The notes under the pieces: generated by a model
What the model was told of the DNA's origin: nothing
Database searches by the model: none
The model's input: only the letters and a program-made list of their open reading frames with translations
Shown here: in pieces, positions 9,675-16,763 of the stretch
How the letters are laid out: the number at the start of each line of letters is the position of its first letter
How positions within the stretch are numbered: position 1 is the stretch's first letter
DNA from: Chloroflexota bacterium
GTDB lineage: Bacteria > Chloroflexota > UBA11872
Reading direction: 5' to 3'
Assembly (NCBI GenBank): GCA_026708035.1
Contig: JAPOVQ010000019.1
Coordinates: 1-64,000 of the forward strand
Length of the DNA stretch: 64,000 nt
Program-made: the position numbers and the translations under genes

Positions 9675-9810
9675 ATGCTGTCGCGTGTTGAGCGGGCGTC
9701 TATTTGACCACGGCGCTGGTGGTCATTGTGGCGATCCTGTGGCCGCTGGTCCGCGATGAATTGGACCGCGCGCCGCTGGTTCAGCTAGCGCCACCGCCCG
9801 CAGCGACGGC
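9675..9810 (+). pseudogene. Frameshifted remnant of the 12526-13008 gene
   Basis: The sequence from ATG 9675 encodes MLSRVERA, then, after a one-base loss, continues in another frame as YLTTALVVIVAILWPLVRDE and LDRAPLVQLAPPP. This parallels the start of the intact gene at 12526 (MLSRFERVVYLATALVVIMA, ILWPLVRDELDRAPL). Homology ends around 9810, where the opposite-strand peptide at 9781-9900 takes over, so the C-terminal domain is gone. Confidence 0.75.
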
Positions 9811-9900
9811 GATCACGACGATGGCGATGACGGACAACGCCATCAAGGGGATGATCAGGAACTCAATCGGGCCCAGCTCCTTGTCAATCGTGCACCCCAA
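9781..9900 (-). CDS. GPIE-type hydrophobic micropeptide
   Basis: A frame of up to 39 residues contains DKELGPIEFLIIPLMALSVI followed by AIVVIAVAAGGGAS. The LGPIEFLII core is identical to that of the 29-residue peptide at 10587-10676. The start is uncertain: TTG at 9900 is the only standard start in frame, without a good ribosome-binding site, and an AAGGAG sits inside the frame. It lies directly downstream of the 211-residue membrane protein. It is possibly a decayed copy, although the hydrophobic helix is well preserved. Confidence 0.45.
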   Translation of the reverse strand: MGCTIDKELGPIEFLIIPLMALSVIAIVVIAVAAGGGAS

Positions 9901-9926
9901 AGCCACCCACCGCCCACCGGCGCCCG

Positions 9927-10562
9927 TTAGCGCTGGGGCATCTTGAGTTCGCCAAGTCGCTCAAACTCCACCCACCAGGCGACATCGTCCGGAAGGTCCG
10001 AGATCTGAACCACGACCTCACCGGGTGCAAACACGGCCATCCGCTCGCCCAGGACTTGCGCCCAATCGCTGTCGGCCGTGACATAGAGGCGATTCCACCA
10101 GTCCTCCGACCAGGCGACTCCGCCATCGCCGCTGATGCTGGTCACGCTCACGCTCGGGAATGGCTCTACGTCCGGCGGCTCGTCGTCCACGAAGCGAACG
10201 CTGACAAGCCATAAGCCCTCGGACAGCAGCTCGAGTGGCTCTGTGGGCTCCGAGCCGACACCGTCAATACTCCGAAACTCCTGCGTGACGGTGCTGGTCA
10301 TCTCCATGGAGCCGCGAATGGGGCGCACGGGGACGCTCTCAACCGGGACTTCCCGCACCACCTCTGTCACGAGCCGAGGCTCGCTCGTAAACTCCCCCAC
10401 CTGGCCCGTGGCCAGCTCGAAGAAATCCCCGGCCAGGGTGTAGGTGTGTAGCGTCGCAAAGTGGTGGGCGGCCGTGAACAACGCCGTCGCCGACAGGGCT
10501 CCGGCGATCACCACGGCGGCCAGCACCAGCAGAACGCGCTCGATCCGGGTGAGGTGCGTCAT
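9927..10562 (-). CDS. Membrane-anchored protein with EVPVE stalk (module 2)
   Basis: This gene encodes 211 residues paralogous to 8154-8882. The anchor VLAAVVIAGALSATALFTAA is almost identical, and the stalk contains VTEVVREVPVESVPV. The C-terminal beta domain runs from ELLSEGLWLVSVRF to GEVVVQISDLPDDVAWWVEF. It is shorter than its paralogue because the stalk has fewer EVPVE repeats. A weak AGTGAGTG precedes the ATG at 10562. It is the last full gene of a compact chain with the 166-residue protein and the two micropeptides upstream. The function is unknown. Confidence 0.75.
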   Translation of the reverse strand: MTHLTRIERVLLVLAAVVIAGALSATALFTAAHHFATLHTYTLAGDFFELATGQVGEFTSEPRLVTEVVREVPVESVPVRPIRGSMEMTSTVTQEFRSIDGVGSEPTEPLELLSEGLWLVSVRFVDDEPPDVEPFPSVSVTSISGDGGVAWSEDWWNRLYVTADSDWAQVLGERMAVFAPGEVVVQISDLPDDVAWWVEFERLGELKMPQR

Positions 10563-10586
10563 CGGTCACTCACTTTCGTTTGTGGC

Positions 10587-10676
10587 TCAGCGTCGAAAGC
10601 CGCGCCATATCACGGCACCGACGATGAGCGCCAGAACCAAGATGATGAGGAACTCGATCGGTCCCAGGTGCTCCAT
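10587..10676 (-). CDS. 29-residue GPIE-type membrane micropeptide
   Basis: This gene encodes MEHLGPIEFLIILVLALIVG then AVIWRGFRR: one membrane helix and a basic C-terminus. It starts 3 bp after the stop of the 30-residue peptide and ends 24 bp before the 211-residue gene. The GPIE..LII helix superficially recalls the TatA N-terminus, but the FG hinge and amphipathic helix are absent, so I do not call it TatA. Related frames lie at 9781-9900 and 9066-9137. Confidence 0.6.
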   Translation of the reverse strand: MEHLGPIEFLIILVLALIVGAVIWRGFRR

Positions 10677-10679
10677 GGC

Positions 10680-10772
10680 TTACCCGGCGATGCTCGCGCT
10701 GACCACGGCCGTTGCCGCCAGCCAGACCCGGACGACCATCAGGGCTGTCGCGGTGAGGAGTCGTCGTTTCAT
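10680..10772 (-). CDS. 30-residue hydrophobic micropeptide (module 2)
   Basis: This gene encodes MKRRLLTATALMVVRVWLAA followed by TAVVSASIAG, homologous along its length to the peptide at 9141-9233. TAGGAG, formed by the stop of the upstream 166-residue gene, lies 7 bp before the ATG, so the two genes are probably translationally linked. It has a single helix with an Arg in the middle (VVRVW), unusual for a membrane-spanning segment. Confidence 0.62.
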   Translation of the reverse strand: MKRRLLTATALMVVRVWLAATAVVSASIAG

Positions 10773-10782
10773 GGTGAATCTC

Positions 10783-11283
10783 CTAGCTGCTCGCATAGTC
10801 GCCGGGGCACACCTGCCGCCGAAAGTCCACGACCCACGCCTCGTCGGTGTCCACGCTCAGCGTCATGGGCCCCGCCGGCAGGACAGGCGTATCGACGATC
10901 CTCGCGCGATCCGCCTCGTCGAGGGGCAGGACGCTGATCACGTTCTGGATGCCCGTCCAGGTCCTGATGACGGGTCGCACGTGGCTGGCCAGCGTCACGG
11001 GATGTTCCTCGCCGCCGCCGCCCAGCACCTGCCATACCCCAGGGCCCAACTCGATGGTCACTTCCTCGCCGGGATCGCCTTCAATGTGCTGGTTGCCGTC
11101 AAGCACGATCGACTCGACCTCGATCGGGTCATTGGAATATCCGGTTTGCGCGAGCCGCGTAAACGTTCGCCGCTGCAGCTCGGCGCCGACGGCGTCGAAG
11201 ACGACGGCGGCGCCGATCAGCACCAGAGCGAGGGTCGCCACCGTCATGGCGGTGGCGGTCAGCGTGGGTCGTGGTAGGCGCAT
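10783..11283 (-). CDS. Membrane-anchored protein of unknown function
   Basis: This gene encodes 166 residues with one N-terminal membrane helix (MTVATLALVLIGAAVVFDAV) and an extracytoplasmic beta-rich domain. The pattern LGPGVWQVLGGGG to LPAGPMTLSVDTDEAWVVDF matches the layout of the C-terminal domains at 8154, 9927 and 12526 (hydrophobic-G-aromatic strand; P-G turn; final strand with D/E..W..F), suggesting distant paralogy. GGAG precedes the ATG. It heads the run of micropeptide genes. Confidence 0.6.
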   Translation of the reverse strand: MRLPRPTLTATAMTVATLALVLIGAAVVFDAVGAELQRRTFTRLAQTGYSNDPIEVESIVLDGNQHIEGDPGEEVTIELGPGVWQVLGGGGEEHPVTLASHVRPVIRTWTGIQNVISVLPLDEADRARIVDTPVLPAGPMTLSVDTDEAWVVDFRRQVCPGDYASS

Positions 11284-11617
11284 GAGGGTCTCCTTCGGTT
11301 AGTCATCGGCACTGCCCGGGCGCTCAATCGTCACCGTCGCACGCCATCGACGATCGGCGAGAACGGCGATGATGAGCCGCCCGCCAAGAATCAGCATTTC
11401 AATGCCGTTGAGAACGAAGCCCCGGTGGCGAGCGTTCTCAAGATGATCTTGTCGACGGTCACGGTGCTTTGAAGAACCTGTGGCCGGGCCGGTGAGCGGT
11501 TAGTCCCACCGGCCCGGCGCATGTGGCCACTCCTCAGGCAGCCCGAACGCTCGGCGCGCTCGCCTCATCCACTGTCGCCGAGGAGATGGCTGTACCAACT
11601 ACAGCCCCGACCGGCAT
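11284..11617. other. Gene-poor gap with hairpin and possible peptide remnant
   Basis: A perfect 12-bp stem (GCCGGGCCGGTG and its complement, 11483-11518, 12-base loop) sits about 100 bp after the secreted-protein gene and may terminate it. On the minus strand, ending at the TAA near 11300, a short frame reads LNGIEMLILGGRLIIAVLAD, weakly reminiscent of the GPIE peptides. I see no convincing start codon, so it is not listed as a gene. Confidence 0.45.
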
Positions 11618-12223
11618 CTAGAGCCACTCCGACTCGTAGGTGACCTCGCTGTCGGTGACGCCGTCCCCGTACTGCTCTTTCCAGATCTTGGTGATGTCAA
11701 GAACGTTCACGCAGTCCTGAAGCGGGGGGCAGAGGCGGAATTTCCCACGCCCCGTGTCCTCGTGGTAGTTGTGGCCAACCCCGCCAGCCGTCGTCTCCAC
11801 ATGGTCGTCATAGGCGGTCCACGGCCAATTGACGGAATCGATGTCCCCGGTGACTTCCTTCCAGGTCAGGATCTTGGTCGTGTTGTTCGCGCACCAGAGG
11901 GTCTTGGTCCAGTAGGAGCCCTTTTCATCCGAGTGGCGGAGATAGTGCGACCAGCAGGTCTGATGATGCATCAGCCAGTCGCCCGGTACGAGATTCGCGT
12001 CGATCTCTTCAACCGTCGACACGACCGTCAGACCATCGTGTGTCACGCGAATGGTCGTGCCCACTTGCTGATCGTCGATCGTGACTATCGGCTTCCCCTC
12101 AGCATCGCGGCTCAAGGTCACGTTTTCGGGGATCTCGCCCGATGGCGTCTGCGCCCCGGCGGTCCCAACGCCGAAGACCGCGAGCACCAGCAGCAGGCTG
12201 AGTCGCAGGGCGAGTTTTTTCAT
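11618..12223 (-). CDS. Secreted protein of unknown function
   Basis: This gene encodes 201 residues with a clear Sec signal peptide (MKKLALRLSLLLVLAVFGVG, cleavage near TAGAQ). The mature part begins with a small beta region (VTLSRDAEGKPIVTIDDQQV) and continues with a Trp/Cys-rich region (HHQTCWSHYLRHSDEKGSYW; LWCANNTTK; FRLCPPLQDCVN), whose four cysteines could form two disulfides. The open frame extends upstream, but ATG 12223 has GAGGAGA just before it and starts the signal peptide. No family is recognised. Confidence 0.7.
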   Translation of the reverse strand: MKKLALRLSLLLVLAVFGVGTAGAQTPSGEIPENVTLSRDAEGKPIVTIDDQQVGTTIRVTHDGLTVVSTVEEIDANLVPGDWLMHHQTCWSHYLRHSDEKGSYWTKTLWCANNTTKILTWKEVTGDIDSVNWPWTAYDDHVETTAGGVGHNYHEDTGRGKFRLCPPLQDCVNVLDITKIWKEQYGDGVTDSEVTYESEWL

Positions 12224-12313
12224 GACTGGTCTCCTCTCGTTTCTGTTTGATGACCTCAAGCGTCCCGTTGACGACGCCAAGGTCCACGTTCCGTAGTTGG
12301 GAACGCGCGAGGG

Positions 12314-12403
12314 TCAACGTCTCGCGACCAAACAGGCCAAGAGGAGCACCGCCAGGATTCCGCCGCCGACCGCGGCCCGTGTGCGGGTGAGTACGTGAGG
12401 CAT
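12314..12403 (-). CDS. Truncated paralogue of the two-helix membrane protein
   Basis: This frame encodes MPHVLTRTRAAVGGGILAVL followed by LLACLVARR, then a stop. The first 26 residues match the 79-residue protein at 9313-9552, and the upstream DNA is also duplicated. It has lost the second helix. With 29 residues and a good upstream AGGAAGGAGG it could still be translated as a membrane micropeptide, or it is a decayed copy. Confidence 0.5.
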   Translation of the reverse strand: MPHVLTRTRAAVGGGILAVLLLACLVARR

Positions 12404-12525
12404 CGGAGCCTCCTTCCTCTAGGCGATCGTCATTGACCACCTATCGGCACCGTAGCTCGCAAAAATTCATCTATCAACTAGCTCCTAAAGAACTTTTCAC
12501 TGTTATGAGGTAATATCGTCGCCTC

Positions 12526-13008
12526 ATGTTGTCTCGATTCGAGCGGGTCGTGTATTTGGCTACAGCACTCGTAGTCATTATGGCGATCCTGTGGCCGCTG
12601 GTCCGCGATGAGCTGGACCGCGCGCCGCTGGCGCCCCTGGCGGAACCGCTGGCGTTGGCGCCCCCGGCCGCGAGCGCCAGCGCGCCCTTCCCATCCTTTG
12701 GCGCCGAGAACGTCAACATCAGCGGCGTCGGCCCCGACTCACAGACGCTGGAGCTTGGCGCCGGCGTCTACGTCGCCTTGGTTTACGGCGACACAACGGA
12801 CCTCGACGTGACCATGCGAACCCTCGACGGGCGCAGCACCATGACCTGGGGCCAAACGACGCATGCGTCGTTTGCGGTGGGCGATCACGTCGAGGCCTCG
12901 CTCTATCCGGGGCCGACGCGCATCGACGTCGTCCCACCAACGGATTTCACCCGATGGGGCATCCGGTTCGAGCGCTATGCCTATCCGGAATCGGAGGCGC
13001 GCCCCTAG
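12526..13008 (+). CDS. Membrane-anchored protein of unknown function
   Basis: This gene encodes 160 residues with an N-terminal membrane helix (VVYLATALVVIMAILWPLVR), an Ala/Pro-rich linker (residues 35-60) and a beta domain with LELGAGVYVALVYG and PTRIDVVPPTDFTRWGIRF. The domain shares its strand/turn layout with the proteins at 8154, 9927 and 10783. A frameshifted copy of its start lies at 9675. It is divergent from the truncated micropeptide at 12314. No ribosome-binding site stands out; GAGG lies 17 bp upstream. Confidence 0.65.
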   Translation: MLSRFERVVYLATALVVIMAILWPLVRDELDRAPLAPLAEPLALAPPAASASAPFPSFGAENVNISGVGPDSQTLELGAGVYVALVYGDTTDLDVTMRTLDGRSTMTWGQTTHASFAVGDHVEASLYPGPTRIDVVPPTDFTRWGIRFERYAYPESEARP

Positions 13009-13112
13009 GGTCGTCGCAACCCGCTCCACGTTGCACTTGAAACTCGCAGGCGTTGTGGCGGTTTCTCAGCGCGTGCCACACTGAAGCCATCCCTGCCGAG
13101 GCGGCCTGAGCC

Positions 13113-13550
13113 ATGCGCCTGTCCATGCGAAGCGACTACGGGGTCCGCGCCCTCACGGACCTCGCGATGCACCACGGGCAAGGACCGATCCAAAGCGCGG
13201 ACGTGGCGCGGCGCATGTCCATTCCGCCGGTGTACCTGGACCAGGTGTTCAGCGCGCTCCGCAAGGCCGGGCTGGTGCGCAGCACGCGCGGACCGCAGGG
13301 CGGCCACGAGCTGGCGCGCGGACCCGATGCCATCACCATGAGCGACATCGTCACCGTGCTCGAAGGCCCGCTGCCGATCCTCGATTGCCTGGAGGACGCC
13401 TCGGCCTGCGACTTGACGGACACGTGCTCGCAGCGACCCGTGTGGGGGCGCGTGCGGACAGCCATCCTGACCTCGCTCGAGGCGGTCAGCCTGGCCGAGC
13501 TGGCCGTCGACATGCAGGAAGCCCGCGAGCGGCCCGCCTACAGCATCTAG
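13113..13550 (+). CDS. Rrf2-family transcriptional regulator, probable Fe-S sensor
   Basis: This gene encodes 145 residues. The N-terminal winged helix is typical of Rrf2 proteins (MRLSMRSDYGVRALTDLAMH; IPPVYLDQVFSALRKAGLV; STRGPQGGHELAR). Three cysteines in the segment DCLEDASACDLTDTC are positioned like the cluster ligands of IscR/NsrR-type members, so an Fe-S or nitrosative-stress sensor is likely. Two bases separate its stop from the next gene, forming an operon with a JAMM peptidase and LarE, which points to sulfur metabolism. Confidence 0.9.
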   Translation: MRLSMRSDYGVRALTDLAMHHGQGPIQSADVARRMSIPPVYLDQVFSALRKAGLVRSTRGPQGGHELARGPDAITMSDIVTVLEGPLPILDCLEDASACDLTDTCSQRPVWGRVRTAILTSLEAVSLAELAVDMQEARERPAYSI

Positions 13551-13552
13551 CC

Positions 13553-13987
13553 ATGCCCTTGCAGATCACCCGCCGCCAGCTGGACGACATGGTGGCGCAC
13601 GCCCGCGACGAGGCGCCCCTGGAGTGTTGCGGCATCATTGGCGGCACGGGCGACCGCGCGCACGCGACCTTCCGCACGCGCAACATCGACCAGAGCCGGG
13701 TGCACTACACGATCCATCCCGAGGACCACTACCGGGTCACGCGCGAGATCGAGGACGTGCGCGAGTGGGACGTGCTCGGCTTCTATCACTCCCACCCCGC
13801 GAGCGAGGCGTTTCCCTCCGCCACCGATCTCCGGCACGCGCTGGAATCGGGCTACAGCGAGGTCTCGCGCTTCGTGATCGTCTCGCTGGCGGATCCGAGC
13901 GCTCCCGTGGCGCGCTCGTTTTGGCTCACGGGCGGGGAAATTGACGAGGAGCTGCTGGTGATCGTCTCGGAGGAGGGCGCCGATTAG
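13553..13987 (+). CDS. JAMM/Mov34 metalloprotease, CysO-cysteine peptidase-like
   Basis: This gene encodes 144 residues. The zinc-binding JAMM motif is complete (HSHPASEAFPSATD, i.e. HxHPx6Sx2D, plus an upstream Glu in DEAPLECCGIIGG). Small bacterial JAMM proteins such as Mec of mycobacteria release cysteine from a ubiquitin-like sulfur carrier; that is the likely but unproven role. The frame is open further upstream, but ATG 13553, just after the Rrf2 stop, starts the conserved fold (LQITRRQLDDMVAHA). The neighbour LarE also handles sulfur transfer. Confidence 0.85.
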   Translation: MPLQITRRQLDDMVAHARDEAPLECCGIIGGTGDRAHATFRTRNIDQSRVHYTIHPEDHYRVTREIEDVREWDVLGFYHSHPASEAFPSATDLRHALESGYSEVSRFVIVSLADPSAPVARSFWLTGGEIDEELLVIVSEEGAD

Positions 13988-14021
13988 CACTGCCGCGCCG
14001 GCGCGCAGCTACGCGCCCACC

Positions 14022-14864
14022 ATGGCCGTCGACGCCCCGCTCGACGACAAGCTCGACGCGCTGCGCGACAGCCTGCGGCGCATGGCGCGGGTGGTGGTGG
14101 CCTATTCCGGCGGCGTGGACAGCAGCCTGCTGGCCAAGGTCGCGCACGACGTCCTCGCCGATGAGGCGGTGGCCGTCACGGCTCTTTCAGCCAGTCTGGC
14201 CGAATCCGAGCGTGTCGAGGCGGCGGCCGTAGCGGCGGAGATCGGCATTCGCCACGAACTGATCGTGACGCATGAGCTCGAAAACGCCGACTATCGCCGC
14301 AACGACCGCATGCGCTGCTTCCACTGCAAGGCGGAGCTGTTCGACTGCCTGCAACGCTACGCCGACACGCATGGGATTCCCTACATGGTCTACGGCCCGG
14401 TGGTGGACGACCTGGGCGACTTCCGTCCGGGCATGGCCGCCAGCCGGCAGCGCGGCGCGCGCGCGCCCATGGTGGAAGCCGGGCTGCGCAAGGCCGACGT
14501 GCGCGAGCTGGCCCGCCGCTTCGACCTGCCAACCTGGGACAAGCCGGCGCAAGCCTGTCTCGCCTCGCGCGTGGCCTATGGAACGGAGGTGACCGTGGAG
14601 CGCCTGAGCCAGGTCGAGCGCGCCGAGGCGCTGCTGCGGGCCGAAGGACTGCACGAGCTGCGCGTGCGCCACCACGACGCCATCGCCCGCATCGAGGTCC
14701 CCGCCGACGCGCTGCCGCGGCTCGTGGACGACCCGGAGCGCCGCCGTCGGATCGTCGACGGCATCAAGGCGCTCGGCTTCGCCTTCGTCACGCTGGACCT
14801 GGAGGGCTTCCGCTCAGGTTCGATGAACGAGGCGCTGCCGCTCGCCGACCAAGACGCGCCGTAG
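14022..14864 (+). CDS. larE: ATP-dependent sacrificial sulfur transferase LarE
   Basis: This gene encodes 280 residues. The PP-loop motif VVAYSGGVDSSLLAKVAHDV is at residues 27-46, followed by MRCFHCKAELFDCLQ and the conserved DKPAQACLASRVAYGTEVT. The Cys of that last segment corresponds to the residue that donates its sulfur in Lactobacillus LarE. LarE adenylates and sulfurises the carboxylates of the nicotinate-based precursor of the nickel-pincer cofactor used by lactate racemase-type enzymes. LarB, LarC and LarA are not in the window. It follows the JAMM gene by 34 bp on the same strand. Confidence 0.92.
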   Translation: MAVDAPLDDKLDALRDSLRRMARVVVAYSGGVDSSLLAKVAHDVLADEAVAVTALSASLAESERVEAAAVAAEIGIRHELIVTHELENADYRRNDRMRCFHCKAELFDCLQRYADTHGIPYMVYGPVVDDLGDFRPGMAASRQRGARAPMVEAGLRKADVRELARRFDLPTWDKPAQACLASRVAYGTEVTVERLSQVERAEALLRAEGLHELRVRHHDAIARIEVPADALPRLVDDPERRRRIVDGIKALGFAFVTLDLEGFRSGSMNEALPLADQDAP

Positions 14865-14891
14865 GGACGGCTCTACCCGAATCCTCTCGGT

Positions 14892-14997
14892 GTAGGGGCA
14901 GCCCTTGTGGCTGCCCGCCGCGGCCTCCCGAGGGCGCCCACCAGGGGCGCCCCTACAGCAAACGAGATCACGTAGGGGCAGCCCTTGTGGCTGCCCG
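14892..14997. repeat. Three GTAGGGGC palindromic repeats
   Basis: Two direct copies of GTAGGGGCAGCCCTTGTGGC... (14892-14917 and 14972-14997) flank an opposite-strand GGGCGCCC..GGGGCGCCCCTAC element (14934-14957). They fill the gap after larE and could act as its terminator. Confidence 0.8.
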
Positions 14998-15046
14998 TTC
15001 GAATGGCCCTGCCCTATCGCCGGAGTCAATTCAAACTGACGCCCGG

Positions 15047-15184
15047 TCACGCATCTCCTGGGGAAGACAACGACTTGGCCGATCGGCCCAATTCCGCGTC
15101 GCGAATCGCGCGTTGCTCGGCAATCAACACGGCGGCGTCGACGCCCAGGTCTGTGGTCGGACGCCGGGCCAGCCGCTCCCTCAT
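15047..15184 (-). CDS. Possible 45-residue protein after the histidine kinase
   Basis: A short frame begins 10 bp after the kinase stop and encodes MRERLARRPTTDLGVDAAVL then IAEQRAIRDAELGRSAKSLS. It is charged and helical, without membrane segments. It resembles the C-terminal part of VapB-type antitoxins in flavour, but I cannot assign it. No strong ribosome-binding site. Confidence 0.3.
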   Translation of the reverse strand: MRERLARRPTTDLGVDAAVLIAEQRAIRDAELGRSAKSLSSPGDA

Positions 15185-15193
15185 GGAGCCCGG

Positions 15194-16480
15194 CTATCCG
15201 GGATTCCTCGGCAACTGCACCGTCATTTCGGTGTATTCGCCGGGCCGGGACTCCGGGACGATCTGCCCGCCGTGCTCCCGGACGATCTCGTGGGACAGCG
15301 TCAATCCCAGCCCGGTGCTCCGGCTGCTTTCCTTGGTGGTGAAGAAGGGGCTGAAGATCTTGGCCGTGACCTCGGGCGACATGCCCACGCCGTTGTCGCG
15401 GATTGCCACCTCAACGCCCTCGGCCGTTCGTCGACTCCCGATCCGCAACTCGGGCGCGTAGTCGTCACCGTCGAGCCCCGCCCGCTCCGCCACGGCGTGG
15501 CAGGCGTTGGCCACCAGGTTGGTGAACACGCGGGCCAGGTCCTCCGGCACCGCGACGATCGGGCCCACGTCCGGGTCCAACTGCTGGCGAATCTCAACCG
15601 TGAACCCGGGCGTTTGGGCCTGCGCGGCTTGGTAGGCCAGGCCGGTCTGCTTCGCCAGGAGGGGATTCAGGTCCACCGGCTCGAAGGACCCCGCGCCACG
15701 CCGTCCCATCGCCAGCAAGTCCGCGATGATCCGGTCGGCGCGTTCGCTGTGCATCACGATGCGCCGCATGTTCTCCACCAGGTCCTCGGTCAACTCGTCC
15801 GCCGTCTCGAGATCGCCGTCGTCGGGCTGCTCGGGCGCTTCCTTGATCTGACCGGCGATGACTTCGGAATTCGCGGCGAAGTTGCGGATGAACTGCAGCG
15901 GATTGCGGATCTCGTGCGCCACGCCGGCGGACAGCTCGCCCAGCTCCGCCAGCTTCTGCTGGCTGACGATGCGGTCCTGGCTCTTCCGCAGCTCGTCCAG
16001 GGTGTCTTCCAGCGTGGCGTTCTTTTCCTGCAGCTCGTCGGACAGCTTCTGCACCAGGTCGAGCTGCATGGCCCGGATGGAGCTCTGCCGCAGCGTCTCC
16101 AGGGCCAGGCAGGCCTTGGACACCTCGTCGTTGCCCCGGGGCTCGATGCGGTACTCGAAATCGCCCATGCCCAGGCGGCGAATCCAGATCTCCACCGCCA
16201 CGGTTCGAATGCCGACGTGGAGGACCAGCGCCGTCATGGCGAGCGTCAGACCCAGCAGCGCCCCGGCAAGGACGATGAGGACGGTGTTCCCGTGGAGCGC
16301 GGCGACGACGTTGGTGCCGACCAGAAGCCCGATCACCGTGAAGAGCAGCACCATGTGCTGCACCGAGTAGCGCCGGATGGAGAACGTCGACAGCCCGAAC
16401 GGGTCGTTGCGTTCCAGCGGCTGGTCGGAGATCGGGTCCGGGCGGTTCATCGGGTCATTCTCTTCGGGGTCCTTGCGCAT
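15194..16480 (-). CDS. Membrane sensor histidine kinase
   Basis: This gene encodes 428 residues. Two membrane helices (VQHMVLLFTVIGLLVGTNVV and LIVLAGALLGLTLAMTALVL, residues 40-90) are separated by only a few residues, so no real periplasmic sensor domain exists. A HAMP-like region (FEYRIEPRGNDEVSKACLAL), a coiled coil and a HisKA box with the phospho-acceptor His (GVAHEIRNPLQFI) follow. The ATPase domain shows the N box (NLVANACHAV), G1 (DNGVGMS), F box (FSPFFTTK) and G2 (GLGLTLS). No response regulator is adjacent, so it is an orphan kinase. It is divergent from a 42-residue membrane peptide. Confidence 0.92.
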   Translation of the reverse strand: MRKDPEENDPMNRPDPISDQPLERNDPFGLSTFSIRRYSVQHMVLLFTVIGLLVGTNVVAALHGNTVLIVLAGALLGLTLAMTALVLHVGIRTVAVEIWIRRLGMGDFEYRIEPRGNDEVSKACLALETLRQSSIRAMQLDLVQKLSDELQEKNATLEDTLDELRKSQDRIVSQQKLAELGELSAGVAHEIRNPLQFIRNFAANSEVIAGQIKEAPEQPDDGDLETADELTEDLVENMRRIVMHSERADRIIADLLAMGRRGAGSFEPVDLNPLLAKQTGLAYQAAQAQTPGFTVEIRQQLDPDVGPIVAVPEDLARVFTNLVANACHAVAERAGLDGDDYAPELRIGSRRTAEGVEVAIRDNGVGMSPEVTAKIFSPFFTTKESSRSTGLGLTLSHEIVREHGGQIVPESRPGEYTEMTVQLPRNPG

Positions 16481-16560
16481 TGTGCCCGCAACGCCTCACT
16501 CTCACGCGGCCCATGGTAGTTTCGTACCGGTGCGGCGAAGCAGTGGGCGGGGGATGAGCG

Positions 16561-16689
16561 ATGGACGACCCCTCGCCCGGCCCCGTCAACGACCCCTCCG
16601 GCTGCCTCAGCTGGGGCTGCCTGATCGTGGTGGTGGTCTTTGCGGTGCTGGCGATCCTGGGCGCCACCGGCGTCTGCGCTGCCGCGTAG
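16561..16689 (+). CDS. 42-residue Cys-containing membrane peptide
   Basis: The frame encodes MDDPSPGPVNDPSGCLSWGC then LIVVVVFAVLAILGATGVCA and ends AA. It has a Pro-rich N-terminus, two cysteines just before a single membrane helix and one at its end. GGGGGATGAGCG lies directly upstream. It is divergent from the histidine kinase. I do not recognise it. Confidence 0.5.
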   Translation: MDDPSPGPVNDPSGCLSWGCLIVVVVFAVLAILGATGVCAAA

Positions 16690-16730
16690 CCGTGGCGCGG
16701 CAGCTTGAAGGTCGGCTTCACAGCCCATAC

Positions 16731-16754
16731 AATCTAGCCATTTAATCTAGCCAT
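16731..16754 (+). promoter_or_regulatory. Operator candidate: two AATCTAGCCAT repeats
   Basis: Two identical 11-mers AATCTAGCCAT, 13 bp apart start to start, end 9 bp before the antitoxin ATG at 16764. Position and spacing suit binding by the Phd-type antitoxin for autoregulation. Confidence 0.5.
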
Positions 16755-16763
16755 GAGTTTGCC

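Noticed and set aside
10587-10676. TatA-type translocase subunit
   Set aside because: The GPIE helix resembles the TatA N-terminus, but the FG hinge and amphipathic helix are missing and no tatC is nearby.
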